DNA from: RGIG5612 sp045546255
GTDB lineage: Bacteria > Bacillota > Clostridia > Lachnospirales > Lachnospiraceae
DNA: 49,115 nt
NCBI GenBank assembly: GCA_045546255.1
Contig: JAZQCK010000002.1
Span: forward strand, 1 to 49,115
Direction of reading: 5' to 3'
Positions 38,225 through 46,939 of the stretch are shown here, piece by piece. Under the pieces are notes generated by a model. That model made no database searches. It had not been told where the DNA came from and worked only from the letters and a program-made list of their open reading frames with translations. Made by a program: the position numbers and the translations under genes. Numbering within the stretch: position 1 is the stretch's first letter; each line of letters begins with the position of its first letter.

Positions 38225-40792
38225 CTAGCAGTCCCATTTCCTGCATTCGATCAGGCAGGAGTTCGGAGCCATACCAGGTACGTTCTTTGACAGCCATCTC
38301 TTGCTGGTCAGGATATTGACACATCCGCCACGGTCGGTAGCTCCGGTCTCTGTGGTGATTGGATCATACTTCGCAGAGCAGCCGTAGGAGTGCATAACGC
38401 CTTCCGGAACACGATAGGTAACATCTGCTGCACAGAGAACGCTTCCGCGGTCGTTGTAAAGCTCAATGATGTCGCCGGTCTTGATTCCACGGTCTTTTGC
38501 ATCCTTCGGATTGATACGTGCGATCCAGTATGCATAGCCGTCAATGATCATACGGTGGCAAGGGATCTCATCCAGCCAGCTTGCATGGGTATCATAATGC
38601 GTATGGAAGCTGAAGCGCGGATGCGGGCTGATGATCTGGAGCGGATATTTCTTATAAAGCTCTGTCTCATGGCCCTCCCAGGACGGAATATACTTCGGAA
38701 CGAGCGGACGCTCTTCATCATCCGGCATATAGTGCTTCAAGCTGCGGGATGAGAACTCCAGTTTTCCGGAGAAGGTGCCGAGTTCTTTGGATTTTTCCGT
38801 CGGCTCCATGGTGTTCATATTGTTTTCTACTTTCAGGTTCGGGTTCAGATAATCCTGGGTATCGCAGTCGCGGCCTTCATAGTACCAACGGAATGCCGGA
38901 TGCTCTTCATAGTCTTCCGGAACCGGAACGATGTAGTAGCCCTTCTTATTGAACTCTTCCCAGCTGCATCTCTTGGAGAGCTCGGAAATGTTCCAGAACG
39001 CCTCTGCCCACTCGTCTTCGGTCTTTCCGCCGTCGGTGTACTGCTCCCAAACGCCGAGTTTCTTTGCAACTTCCTGGAAGATCTCATAGTCGCTCTTGGA
39101 CTCGCCGAGCGGCTCAACGCATTTCATTTCGCGAACGATAACACGCCAGTTGTTACCAATCTCTGCGTGTGTGGTATATCCGCCGCCGACGGACCACTCA
39201 CCAAGGTCGTTACGCTCTAAGTTCGTGCAGGCCGGAAGGATAAGGTCTGCATATTTTGCTTCGCCGCCGAACCAGCAGTCCTGGTTGATGACAGTGTCGA
39301 GCTGATTCTCGCCGCAGTGACGATAGAGCTGTACGTAGCGGTTGGTCTCGGTCATGGTTCCCATGAAGGATCCGCCGTAACGCCAAAGCATTTTGACTTT
39401 TCCTTCAATCGGATACTCGTGCTCGGTAAACTGCTGATGGACACCCTGTCCGCAGAAACCTTCGCCGATGAATTTACCATGTCCGTTCATGATATCTTCC
39501 GGATAATTCAGTCTGTAGAGACGCTGCGTTGTGCTGGATGCAGCATATTTGATGTTTGCTGCACGGGATTTACCCATCTGGGAATCCGGCTCAGCATAGC
39601 CCGGGAACCAGGTATAATCTGCAGGAGCACCCATGGTTGTTCCCCAGATAGAAACGCCCGGTTTACCAAAGCCCTGCATTGCTGCAAGAGCGATGATCAG
39701 ACGAGCTTCCTCTGTTCCGAATGCGGTACGGCAAGCACTGCCTTCACCACCGCGGACACCGCCTGCGATCGCAACTCGTTTGGATGCCCACTCTTTTGCC
39801 AGTGCGCGGATACGGCGCGCCGGGATTCCGGTCTTCTCTGCCGCCCACTCACAGGTCTTCGGAACGCCATCTTCTTCACCGAGGATATATTTCTTAAATT
39901 CCTCAAATCCTTCGGTACGGTTTTCAACATAGAAGTGATCATAGCTGTCATCAATGATCCACTGATATGCGATTGCTGCTGCAAGCGCGGTATCCGTACC
40001 CGGACGCGGTGCGAACCAGGTGCCGTCCATAACTGCGTTGGTGTAGTTATAGAACGGATCGATGAAGACGCACTTCATGCCCATTTCTTTCAGCCATACA
40101 CGCCAGATGTTGGATTCCTGTCCGGAGTAAATACCGTGTGTGGAATCCGGATCGTTGGACCAGAACACGATCATATCTGTGTTCTTAAATGCATCCGGCA
40201 GAAGGTCGAATTGCTCCGGCTGTCCAAGACGCCAGGAGAAGCCGTACATATGCGGAGCTCCCCACATCCATCCTTCCCAGGAATCCGGGTTATCAAGGAT
40301 TGGCGTATAGTTCAGCATGGAGAAAAATCTTCCGAACGGTGCCATCTTATATCCGACGATACCCCAGTTATGGTGGGAGCCGGTGATGGCTGCGATCTGA
40401 TGACCGTCAAAGACACCGTTTTCGTCACGCGGTGCAAGGCGATCGATTTCTTTTGCGATGATCGTTGCTGCCTCATCCCAGGAGATGCGTTCATAACCGG
40501 AGATACCACGGTTCTGCGGATTACGCTCGCCGTCCGGATCCCAGTCCACTCTCTTCATCGGATAAAGGATACGATCCTCGCTATAAAGTCTGTTCTTCTC
40601 AGCAAGAATATTCTGCGCAATGCGCATAGCCTTTGGAGGGGAATACTTTTTGCCGGTTTTGTCTTCGACAGTCCACGGTTTCGGATAGTCCTCTTCAGGC
40701 ACCTGGAGCGGCCGGATACGGGTGATCTTGCCGTCCTCGACATACACGGAGATCGGGCCTCCGGTCGTCAAATTGGTAAATACCTTTTCCAT
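38225..40792 (-). CDS. athL: pyrogallol-phloroglucinol transhydroxylase large subunit
   Basis: An 855-residue cytoplasmic molybdopterin enzyme without the N-terminal Cys cluster, as in transhydroxylase. H140, Y148, D170, S171 (Mo ligand) and W172 (NPDSWEGW) fall at a constant offset of four from the residues I recall for P. acidigallici (H144, Y152, D174, S175, W176). The enzyme exchanges hydroxyls between pyrogallol and a tetrahydroxybenzene co-substrate to make phloroglucinol, with no net redox change. Position 149 is Lys where I recall Arg153. AAGGAG precedes the ATG. It leads a transcript with the small subunit, thiolase and SDR. Confidence 0.9.
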   Translation of the reverse strand: MEKVFTNLTTGGPISVYVEDGKITRIRPLQVPEEDYPKPWTVEDKTGKKYSPPKAMRIAQNILAEKNRLYSEDRILYPMKRVDWDPDGERNPQNRGISGYERISWDEAATIIAKEIDRLAPRDENGVFDGHQIAAITGSHHNWGIVGYKMAPFGRFFSMLNYTPILDNPDSWEGWMWGAPHMYGFSWRLGQPEQFDLLPDAFKNTDMIVFWSNDPDSTHGIYSGQESNIWRVWLKEMGMKCVFIDPFYNYTNAVMDGTWFAPRPGTDTALAAAIAYQWIIDDSYDHFYVENRTEGFEEFKKYILGEEDGVPKTCEWAAEKTGIPARRIRALAKEWASKRVAIAGGVRGGEGSACRTAFGTEEARLIIALAAMQGFGKPGVSIWGTTMGAPADYTWFPGYAEPDSQMGKSRAANIKYAASSTTQRLYRLNYPEDIMNGHGKFIGEGFCGQGVHQQFTEHEYPIEGKVKMLWRYGGSFMGTMTETNRYVQLYRHCGENQLDTVINQDCWFGGEAKYADLILPACTNLERNDLGEWSVGGGYTTHAEIGNNWRVIVREMKCVEPLGESKSDYEIFQEVAKKLGVWEQYTDGGKTEDEWAEAFWNISELSKRCSWEEFNKKGYYIVPVPEDYEEHPAFRWYYEGRDCDTQDYLNPNLKVENNMNTMEPTEKSKELGTFSGKLEFSSRSLKHYMPDDEERPLVPKYIPSWEGHETELYKKYPLQIISPHPRFSFHTHYDTHASWLDEIPCHRMIIDGYAYWIARINPKDAKDRGIKTGDIIELYNDRGSVLCAADVTYRVPEGVMHSYGCSAKYDPITTETGATDRGGCVNILTSKRWLSKNVPGMAPNSCLIECRKWDC

Positions 40793-40891
40793 TTTTCATT
40801 CTCCTTATACATTTCTTGAAGTTGATAAGTTACTGTCTCCCCACGATCGCAGGCCTGCCTGTTTCAGGCCACGCGATAGGTTCCTAAACTA

Positions 40892-40922
40892 AATATAAAC
40901 TTTGGAATGATTCTAAGGTCAA
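40892..40922 (-). promoter_or_regulatory. MerR-type promoter and operator of the transhydroxylase operon
   Basis: On the minus strand TTGACC (40917-40922), 19 bases, TATATT (40892-40897). The spacer is filled by the dyad CTTTGGAATGATTCTAAGG (40900-40918; 7 of 9 arm bases match). This is the standard layout of MerR-controlled promoters. Confidence 0.65.
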
Positions 40923-40945
40923 GGGAGTTTTTAAAGAAAATTTCA

Positions 40946-40980
40946 GAAAAAAAGAAGGAACGGTAAACATTCCGTTCCTT
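40946..40980 (-). terminator. terminator of the second transhydroxylase operon
   Basis: AAGGAACGG (40955-40963) pairs with CCGTTCCTT (40972-40980); on the minus strand it is followed by CTTTTTTT. It separates the two transhydroxylase operons. Confidence 0.85.
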
Positions 40981-41088
40981 GATTGTCGGTTAACCAACTT
41001 TGGCCTATTTTAATTTTGTTTTTCGTCCGTTTGCCTTTTGCTTCCGTCTATTATTTCTGTCGCAATTTTTATCTTTTGCGATACTTTT

Positions 41089-41886
41089 TCAGGCGTTTTC
41101 CGGGGAGAACCAGGAAAGATTTAAGAGGCCTGCTGTGCCCGCGCAGGTAATCCCATAGAATAATAATTCCTTTCCGGAATTAAGATACGGGATGATCGTT
41201 CCGTTGCAGAGGCTGCTGCCGGTTACGATAAATATTTTGCCCCAGGCAAAGCCGCTTTCTCGGTTCAGCTTAGCGCCGTTTACAACAATGTGATCGAAGC
41301 GGTCTTGTGACACATTGTCAGGATCCAGATCCAGGGTCCAGAAACCAAGTTTTTCATCCATAAAGCGTTTTACAAGATAGCCGTCATAGCCCACAAGCAC
41401 GATATTGTCTCTGCCATAATGCTCTGTTACGTAGCGGCAGAGGGCATCCGCATACATTGCGTGGAACTCTTCCCCTTCCTGGAAAACGCCCGAGCATAAG
41501 TTCAGGCGGCTCATTGCTGCGTTAAGCGCAGAAACCGTGATCGGACTGATGCCATTTTCTGTTGGCGCAATCTCCAACGCTTCTTTCAGTGTTCCACAGA
41601 AAATTTCTTTTCCCGGGATATCTTCTACTTCCGCCTTCAGGCTGTCTGCGATGATGCCGGCTTCCGCATAAGCTTCGCCATATGTACCGCCGGTTTCCCC
41701 GCCTAACATCGCTATTACGCAATACTCCGGACGAGCAACCGTTGACGGCGGGTCGCCCTCCGGACGGAGCGTTCTTTCCGGTTCGGAAGAAACCGTCACT
41801 GTAACCGGCTCTTCGAGAAGCTGTTCTGCTCCCGGTTTTTTATAAAATTCAGATAAAATCTGTTCGTATAATTCTGTAATTGTCAT
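41089..41886 (-). CDS. DUF364-like protein linked to the second transhydroxylase
   Basis: A 265-residue protein. The C-terminal half resembles DUF364 putative metal-chelation proteins (NIVLVGYDGYLVKRF then VTGSSLCNGTIIPYL). The N-terminal part (VIAMLGGETGGTYGEAYAEA) fits the linked DUF4213-type domain. Proteins of this class are suspected to handle metals or cofactors, and some lie near molybdenum or nitrogenase genes, though the function is unproven. It follows the small subunit by 12 bases, so it probably assists the molybdoenzyme. No such gene accompanies the first pair. Confidence 0.65.
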   Translation of the reverse strand: MTITELYEQILSEFYKKPGAEQLLEEPVTVTVSSEPERTLRPEGDPPSTVARPEYCVIAMLGGETGGTYGEAYAEAGIIADSLKAEVEDIPGKEIFCGTLKEALEIAPTENGISPITVSALNAAMSRLNLCSGVFQEGEEFHAMYADALCRYVTEHYGRDNIVLVGYDGYLVKRFMDEKLGFWTLDLDPDNVSQDRFDHIVVNGAKLNRESGFAWGKIFIVTGSSLCNGTIIPYLNSGKELLFYGITCAGTAGLLNLSWFSPENA

Positions 41887-41898
41887 ATGTGCACCAAC

Positions 41899-42711
41899 CT
41901 ATTTTCTCTTCATCGGCTGATCGCCTAAGTTTATGCTGTTCTCTGTCGTATCGAGGCCTAAGAAGCTTAGGCTTTCAAAACCATCCGCTTCGATCGTTAA
42001 GTCATATGTGCCGTGCGGAAGATCTTTAAACCAGAAATCGCCGAAGATGTCAGTCTCGGTTTCCCAGCTCTTATCTCCAGCCGTCAAAACACATTTTGCG
42101 TTCCTCACAACGACTTCCTCATCCGGATCATAGATCGTTCCGCCGATAAAGCGTCCCGGGATATTTTTGTAATATACCTTCGGACCATTGCCGGATTCCG
42201 GAAGGCGAACAGTTGCATCTTTGATAAAGTCTGCAAAGTCTTCTTCCTCTCCGAATTGAATGGCTCCGGTATGGCAGACATCTACGCAGCGCGGCGTCTT
42301 GCCTTCTTCTAAAAGGTGCGCACAGCCCGTGCATTTTTGTGGAAGATTCTTCTCCTCATTCCAGAAGATTGCTCCATACGGACAGGCCTCAGCGATTTCT
42401 TTCTGTCCTGCCGCCTTTTCCAGATCGATAATGACCAGCCCGTCTTCTCTTTTATAAACAGCGCCGTCTTTTGCTGCCTTCATGCAGGCCGGATCCTCAC
42501 AGTGATTGCAGAGCACCGGAATATAGTGGATCTTTACTTTCGGCTTCGTGCCTTCCACATGCTCTTCCACCTGCAGCCAGAACTGGCCGGTCATCGGCTG
42601 CTGCGCCGCGTACGGCAGCCACTCATTATTGCAGTGCTCATCCTTGCAGGCAAACTGGCAGTTATAGCAGCCGCTGCACCTTGCAACATCGATACAAAAA
42701 ACTTTAGCCAT
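41899..42711 (-). CDS. transhydroxylase-type small subunit, second copy
   Basis: A 270-residue paralogue of the small subunit at 37380-38207. Its 12 Cys are CSGCYNCQFACK, CNHCEDPAC, ACPYG, CTGC and CVDVC: exactly enough for three [4Fe-4S] clusters, with the same missing Cys in the second group. The C-terminal Cna-B-like domain is present (ETDIFGDFWFKDLPHGTYDL). It overlaps the large-subunit stop by eight bases, so it is translationally coupled. Confidence 0.88.
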   Translation of the reverse strand: MAKVFCIDVARCSGCYNCQFACKDEHCNNEWLPYAAQQPMTGQFWLQVEEHVEGTKPKVKIHYIPVLCNHCEDPACMKAAKDGAVYKREDGLVIIDLEKAAGQKEIAEACPYGAIFWNEEKNLPQKCTGCAHLLEEGKTPRCVDVCHTGAIQFGEEEDFADFIKDATVRLPESGNGPKVYYKNIPGRFIGGTIYDPDEEVVVRNAKCVLTAGDKSWETETDIFGDFWFKDLPHGTYDLTIEADGFESLSFLGLDTTENSINLGDQPMKRK

Positions 42712-45448
42712 GATAGTTATCTCCGTTTTCGTAGTCTTTCATCCAGCCTTCCACACAGACGCCGAAGGCTTTGTCATAATGACGCTCAAACGCCCACGGC
42801 GCTCTCTGCTTCCATTCTGCCCAGTCTTCTTCCGTTACTTTCTGCACATCGCAGAGGAAGCCGCTGGTGGCCATACCCGTGGAGTTCTTTCCGATCGGTT
42901 TCGTCGGGGAAATATTATTGATCGCACCGCCCCTGTCGACTTCTCCCGGAATGATCGGATCCAGTCTGGAGCCGTGGTCGATATAGCAGGTCCTGTCGAT
43001 CAGGCGTTCCGTGACATATGCGCCGCAAAGGACAATGCCTCTTTCATTAAATACCTTGACGATATCGCCGTGTTTGATTCCGCGCTTTTCGGCTTCTTCC
43101 GGGCTCAGCCAGCATGGCTCATACAGATATCCGTCTTCACCTTTGATCTTCATCGTCTCAACTTCACGGCTCCACGGAATATCATCACATTGTGCGTGGA
43201 TCCTCCATCTTCCGTGATTGGACATGCAAAGCAGCGGATATTTTTCCGCACGCTCGGAAGACAGACGCTCGTCATGCCACGGTCCTTTCTCGACCCAGTG
43301 CGGGACCGGCGGACGCTCGCTATCGTCGGGCATGTATTTTTCGATATTGGAAGAGGAATATTCCAGAAGACCGGTCGGGGTCTCCAGCGGATATTCCTTC
43401 GGATCCTTTGCAAACTCTCCGAGGCCCGGAGTCGCATCTTTAGCAGTTTCGCTCACCGGAACCACAAAGATCTTCTTCTCATTCCATTCCTCAAAGCTCA
43501 TCTTTTCTTCGCAGCCGGACGCTTTATAGAAGAAACGGACCCGCTCTTCTTCTGTCAGGTCACCGGTATAGGCTTTCACATATTCCGGGCCGAACTGTTC
43601 TAGGATCTTTACGCAGACATCAAAGTCCGAAACGGATTCCCCTCGCGGCTCGATGCAAGGTTCTTCTTTATAGACGGAAACATAGGTTCCGCTCGACATA
43701 TCATTTCCGATATCATGCATCTCATGCTTCGTGCAGACCGGAAGAAGAAGGTCTGCAAAGTAGCAGTCGTTCTCCATCCACGGATGCTGTACGACAAAGG
43801 TCTCGATCTCCGGATCCCGGTACGCTCTCTGGAACATAAAGCCATCATTCCAACAGGTAACGTTGCACGGCGCCGTTGACCAGATCATGTGGATGCGGCT
43901 CATGCCCGGACGCGGATAAACCTGTTTTCTAAACTGATCATAAACGGTTGGAACACGCTGGTTACCCGGACGCGGATTTCCTGCTGTCGAGAAGCAGCTC
44001 ATTCCCATCCACTCTGCGTGTTTATCTACGATCGCTGTTTGCACAAGGCAGCGCGGGATATACTGTTTCGGTCCCGGAAGGACTTTAAAGAGGTCAACGA
44101 TCTCAGGGGAGCGCTCCTTCTGAACATCTGTCAGCGGGAAGCGGCTCATATGGATATCCGAAGGGATATCGCCCGGCACCGTCCGGATCGCGTCACAGAT
44201 ATGCGGGACCGCCGGAACAAATTCCGGGGTGTATGGAAGCGGGTAATTCTTTGCCCACATGTTCCACTCGATCAGCTTGCACTGATGCACGCCCGGTTTT
44301 CCAAGACCCTGCATGCCAAGGAGCATAACCTCTAAGCGGGCAGGCTCCGTTGCATATGGAGCACGGATATAGCTTCCGCCGTTTCCATGGCAGATGGAAA
44401 CTGTGTTTTCTGCCCAGTAATCTGCCAGCGCTTTGATCGTCCAGACCGGAACATCGCATTTTTCACTCGCCCATTTCGGAGTTTTCGGAATGCCGTCTTC
44501 TTCTCCAAGGACATAGGCCTTGAATTTATCAAAGCCGTAGGTATGTTTTTCGATATATTCTTTATCGTAAGTATCATTTGTAAGCCACTGATAGGCGATC
44601 GCCAGCTGCAGTGCCGTGTCCGTGTTCGGAAGGACCGGGATCCATTTATCAGCATGGATTGCCGCACCATAGTTCAGGTCCGGACAGATATAGATGCTCT
44701 TGATCCCGAGTTCCGTGAACCAATAGCAAAGCAGGGTCGGCATCTTCATACCGAAGCCGAGTGGGGTCACTTCCGGATCGCAGCCCCAAAAAAACAGGCC
44801 ATCGCTGTTCTCTGCCATATCCGGGATTAGGTTCGCCTGCGGATTCTGCTCACCAACCGGCTCGCAGCCCCAGACATGCTTTGCGCCCCAGTACCAGCCT
44901 TCCCAGGAATCCATATTTCTCATCTGCTGGGTGTAGCCCCCGGTCAGGGAAAACATGCGGTTCGGGCAACCGTGCGAAGGCGCAACGTTTTTGCCCTCTC
45001 CATGCATGTCGGATTCGCAAAGGATCGCTTCCGGCGCATAGGTTTTGTTGATTCGTTTGATCTCATTTGCACAGATCCGTGCAGCTTCTTCCCAGGAGAT
45101 CCGCTCGTAACCGCTGATGCCGCGCATTTCCGGATGGCGCTCGCCGTCCGGATCCCAGTCGACACGTTTCATTGGATACAGAATGCGGTTGGGAGAATAG
45201 ACCCTGGTCTTATAGCAGAGCCCCATATGGGTGATATTGACCCTCTTCGGAGGATCAAAGGTCTTTCCTCTGGCTTCCATATGCCAGGGATTACAGTTTG
45301 CGTCTGTATATTCGGCGTCATAGTTGTATGGATTGATCCGGACGATCTTTCCGTCTTCGCAATCCACTTCACAAAGTGCGCCGCTTTCAGGCCCCATCAG
45401 ACTGTGACTGACAAGCCGTGTATATTTATTCGTTGTCTTTTTCTCCAA
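42704..45448 (-). CDS. transhydroxylase-family molybdoenzyme large subunit, second copy, substrate uncertain
   Basis: A 914-residue paralogue of the first large subunit. It also lacks the N-terminal Cys cluster and keeps H149, D180, S181 and W182 (MRNMDSWEGW). The segment between them differs: KNVAPSHGCPNRMFSLTGG has one extra residue and no Tyr-Arg/Lys pair, so the aromatic pocket probably holds another substrate. Aromatic hydroxylation, dehydroxylation or transhydroxylation of other phenols are candidates. The start codon is TTG, with GGGGGTGA at the right distance. A weak promoter with perfect TATAAT lies upstream. The gene is divergent from the glutamate-cysteine ligase. Confidence 0.85.
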   Translation of the reverse strand: MEKKTTNKYTRLVSHSLMGPESGALCEVDCEDGKIVRINPYNYDAEYTDANCNPWHMEARGKTFDPPKRVNITHMGLCYKTRVYSPNRILYPMKRVDWDPDGERHPEMRGISGYERISWEEAARICANEIKRINKTYAPEAILCESDMHGEGKNVAPSHGCPNRMFSLTGGYTQQMRNMDSWEGWYWGAKHVWGCEPVGEQNPQANLIPDMAENSDGLFFWGCDPEVTPLGFGMKMPTLLCYWFTELGIKSIYICPDLNYGAAIHADKWIPVLPNTDTALQLAIAYQWLTNDTYDKEYIEKHTYGFDKFKAYVLGEEDGIPKTPKWASEKCDVPVWTIKALADYWAENTVSICHGNGGSYIRAPYATEPARLEVMLLGMQGLGKPGVHQCKLIEWNMWAKNYPLPYTPEFVPAVPHICDAIRTVPGDIPSDIHMSRFPLTDVQKERSPEIVDLFKVLPGPKQYIPRCLVQTAIVDKHAEWMGMSCFSTAGNPRPGNQRVPTVYDQFRKQVYPRPGMSRIHMIWSTAPCNVTCWNDGFMFQRAYRDPEIETFVVQHPWMENDCYFADLLLPVCTKHEMHDIGNDMSSGTYVSVYKEEPCIEPRGESVSDFDVCVKILEQFGPEYVKAYTGDLTEEERVRFFYKASGCEEKMSFEEWNEKKIFVVPVSETAKDATPGLGEFAKDPKEYPLETPTGLLEYSSSNIEKYMPDDSERPPVPHWVEKGPWHDERLSSERAEKYPLLCMSNHGRWRIHAQCDDIPWSREVETMKIKGEDGYLYEPCWLSPEEAEKRGIKHGDIVKVFNERGIVLCGAYVTERLIDRTCYIDHGSRLDPIIPGEVDRGGAINNISPTKPIGKNSTGMATSGFLCDVQKVTEEDWAEWKQRAPWAFERHYDKAFGVCVEGWMKDYENGDNYHG

Positions 45449-45499
45449 AATGTCACCCCCGTAATTTCCAGTTGGCTCAGATTTTTCCGTAAGGAGATA

Positions 45500-45517
45500 G
45501 ACCTCTTTTAAAAGGTC
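45500..45517. promoter_or_regulatory. palindrome in the leader of the second transhydroxylase operon
   Basis: GACCTCTTTTAAAAGGTC is a near-perfect inverted repeat just downstream of the predicted transcription start on the minus strand; operator or leader hairpin. Confidence 0.45.
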
Positions 45518-45534
45518 GCTTCTATGGTGATGGT

Positions 45535-45540
45535 ATTATA
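45535..45540 (-). promoter_or_regulatory. -10 box of the second transhydroxylase operon
   Basis: Perfect TATAAT on the minus strand. No consensus -35 exists at 17 or 19 bases, which suggests activator dependence. Confidence 0.4.
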
Positions 45541-45583
45541 AATCTCAAAATCATGCAAGCCCCCTCGTCACCCTCAACGCCTA

Positions 45584-45612
45584 TTGATTAACTAGGAAAT
45601 GGATGATATCAT
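45584..45612 (+). promoter_or_regulatory. promoter of the glutamate-cysteine ligase operon
   Basis: TTGATT (45584-45589), 17 bases, TATCAT (45607-45612), 34 bases before the start codon. Confidence 0.6.
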
Positions 45613-45646
45613 GTTATCGGAAGTATAGATCAGCACAAGGGAGTAT

Positions 45647-46939
45647 ATGATGCTGCATATCGATAACAATTATATTAAGGAACATTTACTGGACGGAAAC
45701 TTCGGTCTGGAAGAAGAAAGTCTCCGCGTTCTTGCGGACGGACACTTTTCCCATACCCCGCATCCGTTCCCGGATGATCCGCATATCGTAAGAGACTTCA
45801 GCGAGAACCAGACCGAGATCAATACCGGTGTCCACAGCAGCCCGGAAGGCGCAGTCGGGGAACTGCTTGCGCTGAAGAAGCGGGTGCAGGAGACACTCAA
45901 AGCACTTTCGGAGCCGGAATATCTCTGGCCGTTTTCCAATCCGCCTTACATTAAGAATGAACTGGATATTCCGATCGCACAGTTCACCGGCGAACTTGCC
46001 GAAAAGACCGCCTACAGGGAGCATCTTTCCAAACGTTACGGCCGCTACAAAATGACGTTCTCCGGAATCCATGTGAACTTCTCGTTCACGGACGAACTGC
46101 TGAAAGCCGATTATGAGCTGGCATTACGGGACAGCGAAGAAAGCTCTGAAAAAACATTCCAGGATTATAAAAACGAGCTGTATCTTTCCCTCGCAAAGCG
46201 CATGAGTGTCTATGGATGGATCCTGGTTCCGGTCACAGCGGCCAGCCCGCTCTTAGACAGTTCCTTCATGGAAAAGGGCGTTTATGACGGGGATATCTTC
46301 ACCGGTATGGCTTCCGTCCGCTGCAGTGAAATGGGCTACTGGAATGAATTTACCCCCATCTTCAATTACGAAAACATCAAAAAATATACGGACAGCATCC
46401 AGATGTATGTGGATGACGGCGCGCTTGCTGCCCCGTCCGAGCTCTACTACCCGATCCGCCTGAAACCGAAGGGTGTAAACTCGATCGCCTCTCTCCGGGA
46501 AAACGGTGCAGATCATATTGAGCTCCGCATGTTTGATCTGAATCCGTTTGAAGAATCCGGCCTTGATATCCGCGATGTAAAATTTGCACATTTAATGCTG
46601 ATCTGGCTGGCTGCAACTCCGGATGTCCCGGTCACATTAAACGACCAGGTGCATGCGGTGCAGAATTTTAAAAACGCAGCCCGCTATGATCTTAAGACCG
46701 TCTATATGTATGACGAGAACGGAGACAGCTATTCCTTTGTCTCCGCCGCAAAGATCATTATTGAGCGGATGCGCTTTTTCTTCAGGCCTCTCGGGCTCAA
46801 GGTGAACGATATCCTGGATTATGAATACAACAAATTTACCGATGCGGAAAACCGCTATGCCTGGAAGCTCAGGAAAGAATTCGAAGGCGGATTTGTAAAG
46901 AAAGGGCTTGCCCATATGCTGGAAGGACAGACGAAATAG
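45647..46939 (+). CDS. glutamate-cysteine ligase family protein
   Basis: A 430-residue ATP-dependent ligase making gamma-glutamylcysteine or a related gamma-glutamyl amide. Family motifs are GLEEESLRVL near residue 21 (metal/Glu site), FSENQTEINTGVHSSPEGAV, and FSGIHVNFSF. Its shape matches the N-terminal ligase part of bifunctional GshAB/GshF, but there is no ATP-grasp domain for glutathione synthesis. Two ATG codons (45647, 45650) follow GGGAG. The amidotransferase starts directly after its stop codon. Gamma-glutamylcysteine can itself serve as a thiol in anaerobes. Confidence 0.85.
   Translation: MMLHIDNNYIKEHLLDGNFGLEEESLRVLADGHFSHTPHPFPDDPHIVRDFSENQTEINTGVHSSPEGAVGELLALKKRVQETLKALSEPEYLWPFSNPPYIKNELDIPIAQFTGELAEKTAYREHLSKRYGRYKMTFSGIHVNFSFTDELLKADYELALRDSEESSEKTFQDYKNELYLSLAKRMSVYGWILVPVTAASPLLDSSFMEKGVYDGDIFTGMASVRCSEMGYWNEFTPIFNYENIKKYTDSIQMYVDDGALAAPSELYYPIRLKPKGVNSIASLRENGADHIELRMFDLNPFEESGLDIRDVKFAHLMLIWLAATPDVPVTLNDQVHAVQNFKNAARYDLKTVYMYDENGDSYSFVSAAKIIIERMRFFFRPLGLKVNDILDYEYNKFTDAENRYAWKLRKEFEGGFVKKGLAHMLEGQTK

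Noticed and set aside
39317..40819. A 500-codon open frame on the plus strand
   Set aside because: It is exactly antisense to the transhydroxylase large subunit, which has clear family motifs, and its translation is Cys/His-rich with no recognisable domain.
42710..43603. Plus-strand open frame of about 300 codons
   Set aside because: Lies wholly on the opposite strand of the second large subunit; composition is that of a shadow frame.
44876..45511. Plus-strand open frame of about 210 codons
   Set aside because: Antisense to the start of the second large subunit, no ribosome binding site and no domain.
45647..46939. Bifunctional glutathione synthetase GshAB
   Set aside because: At 430 residues only the ligase part is present; the ATP-grasp domain is missing and the following gene is an amidotransferase.
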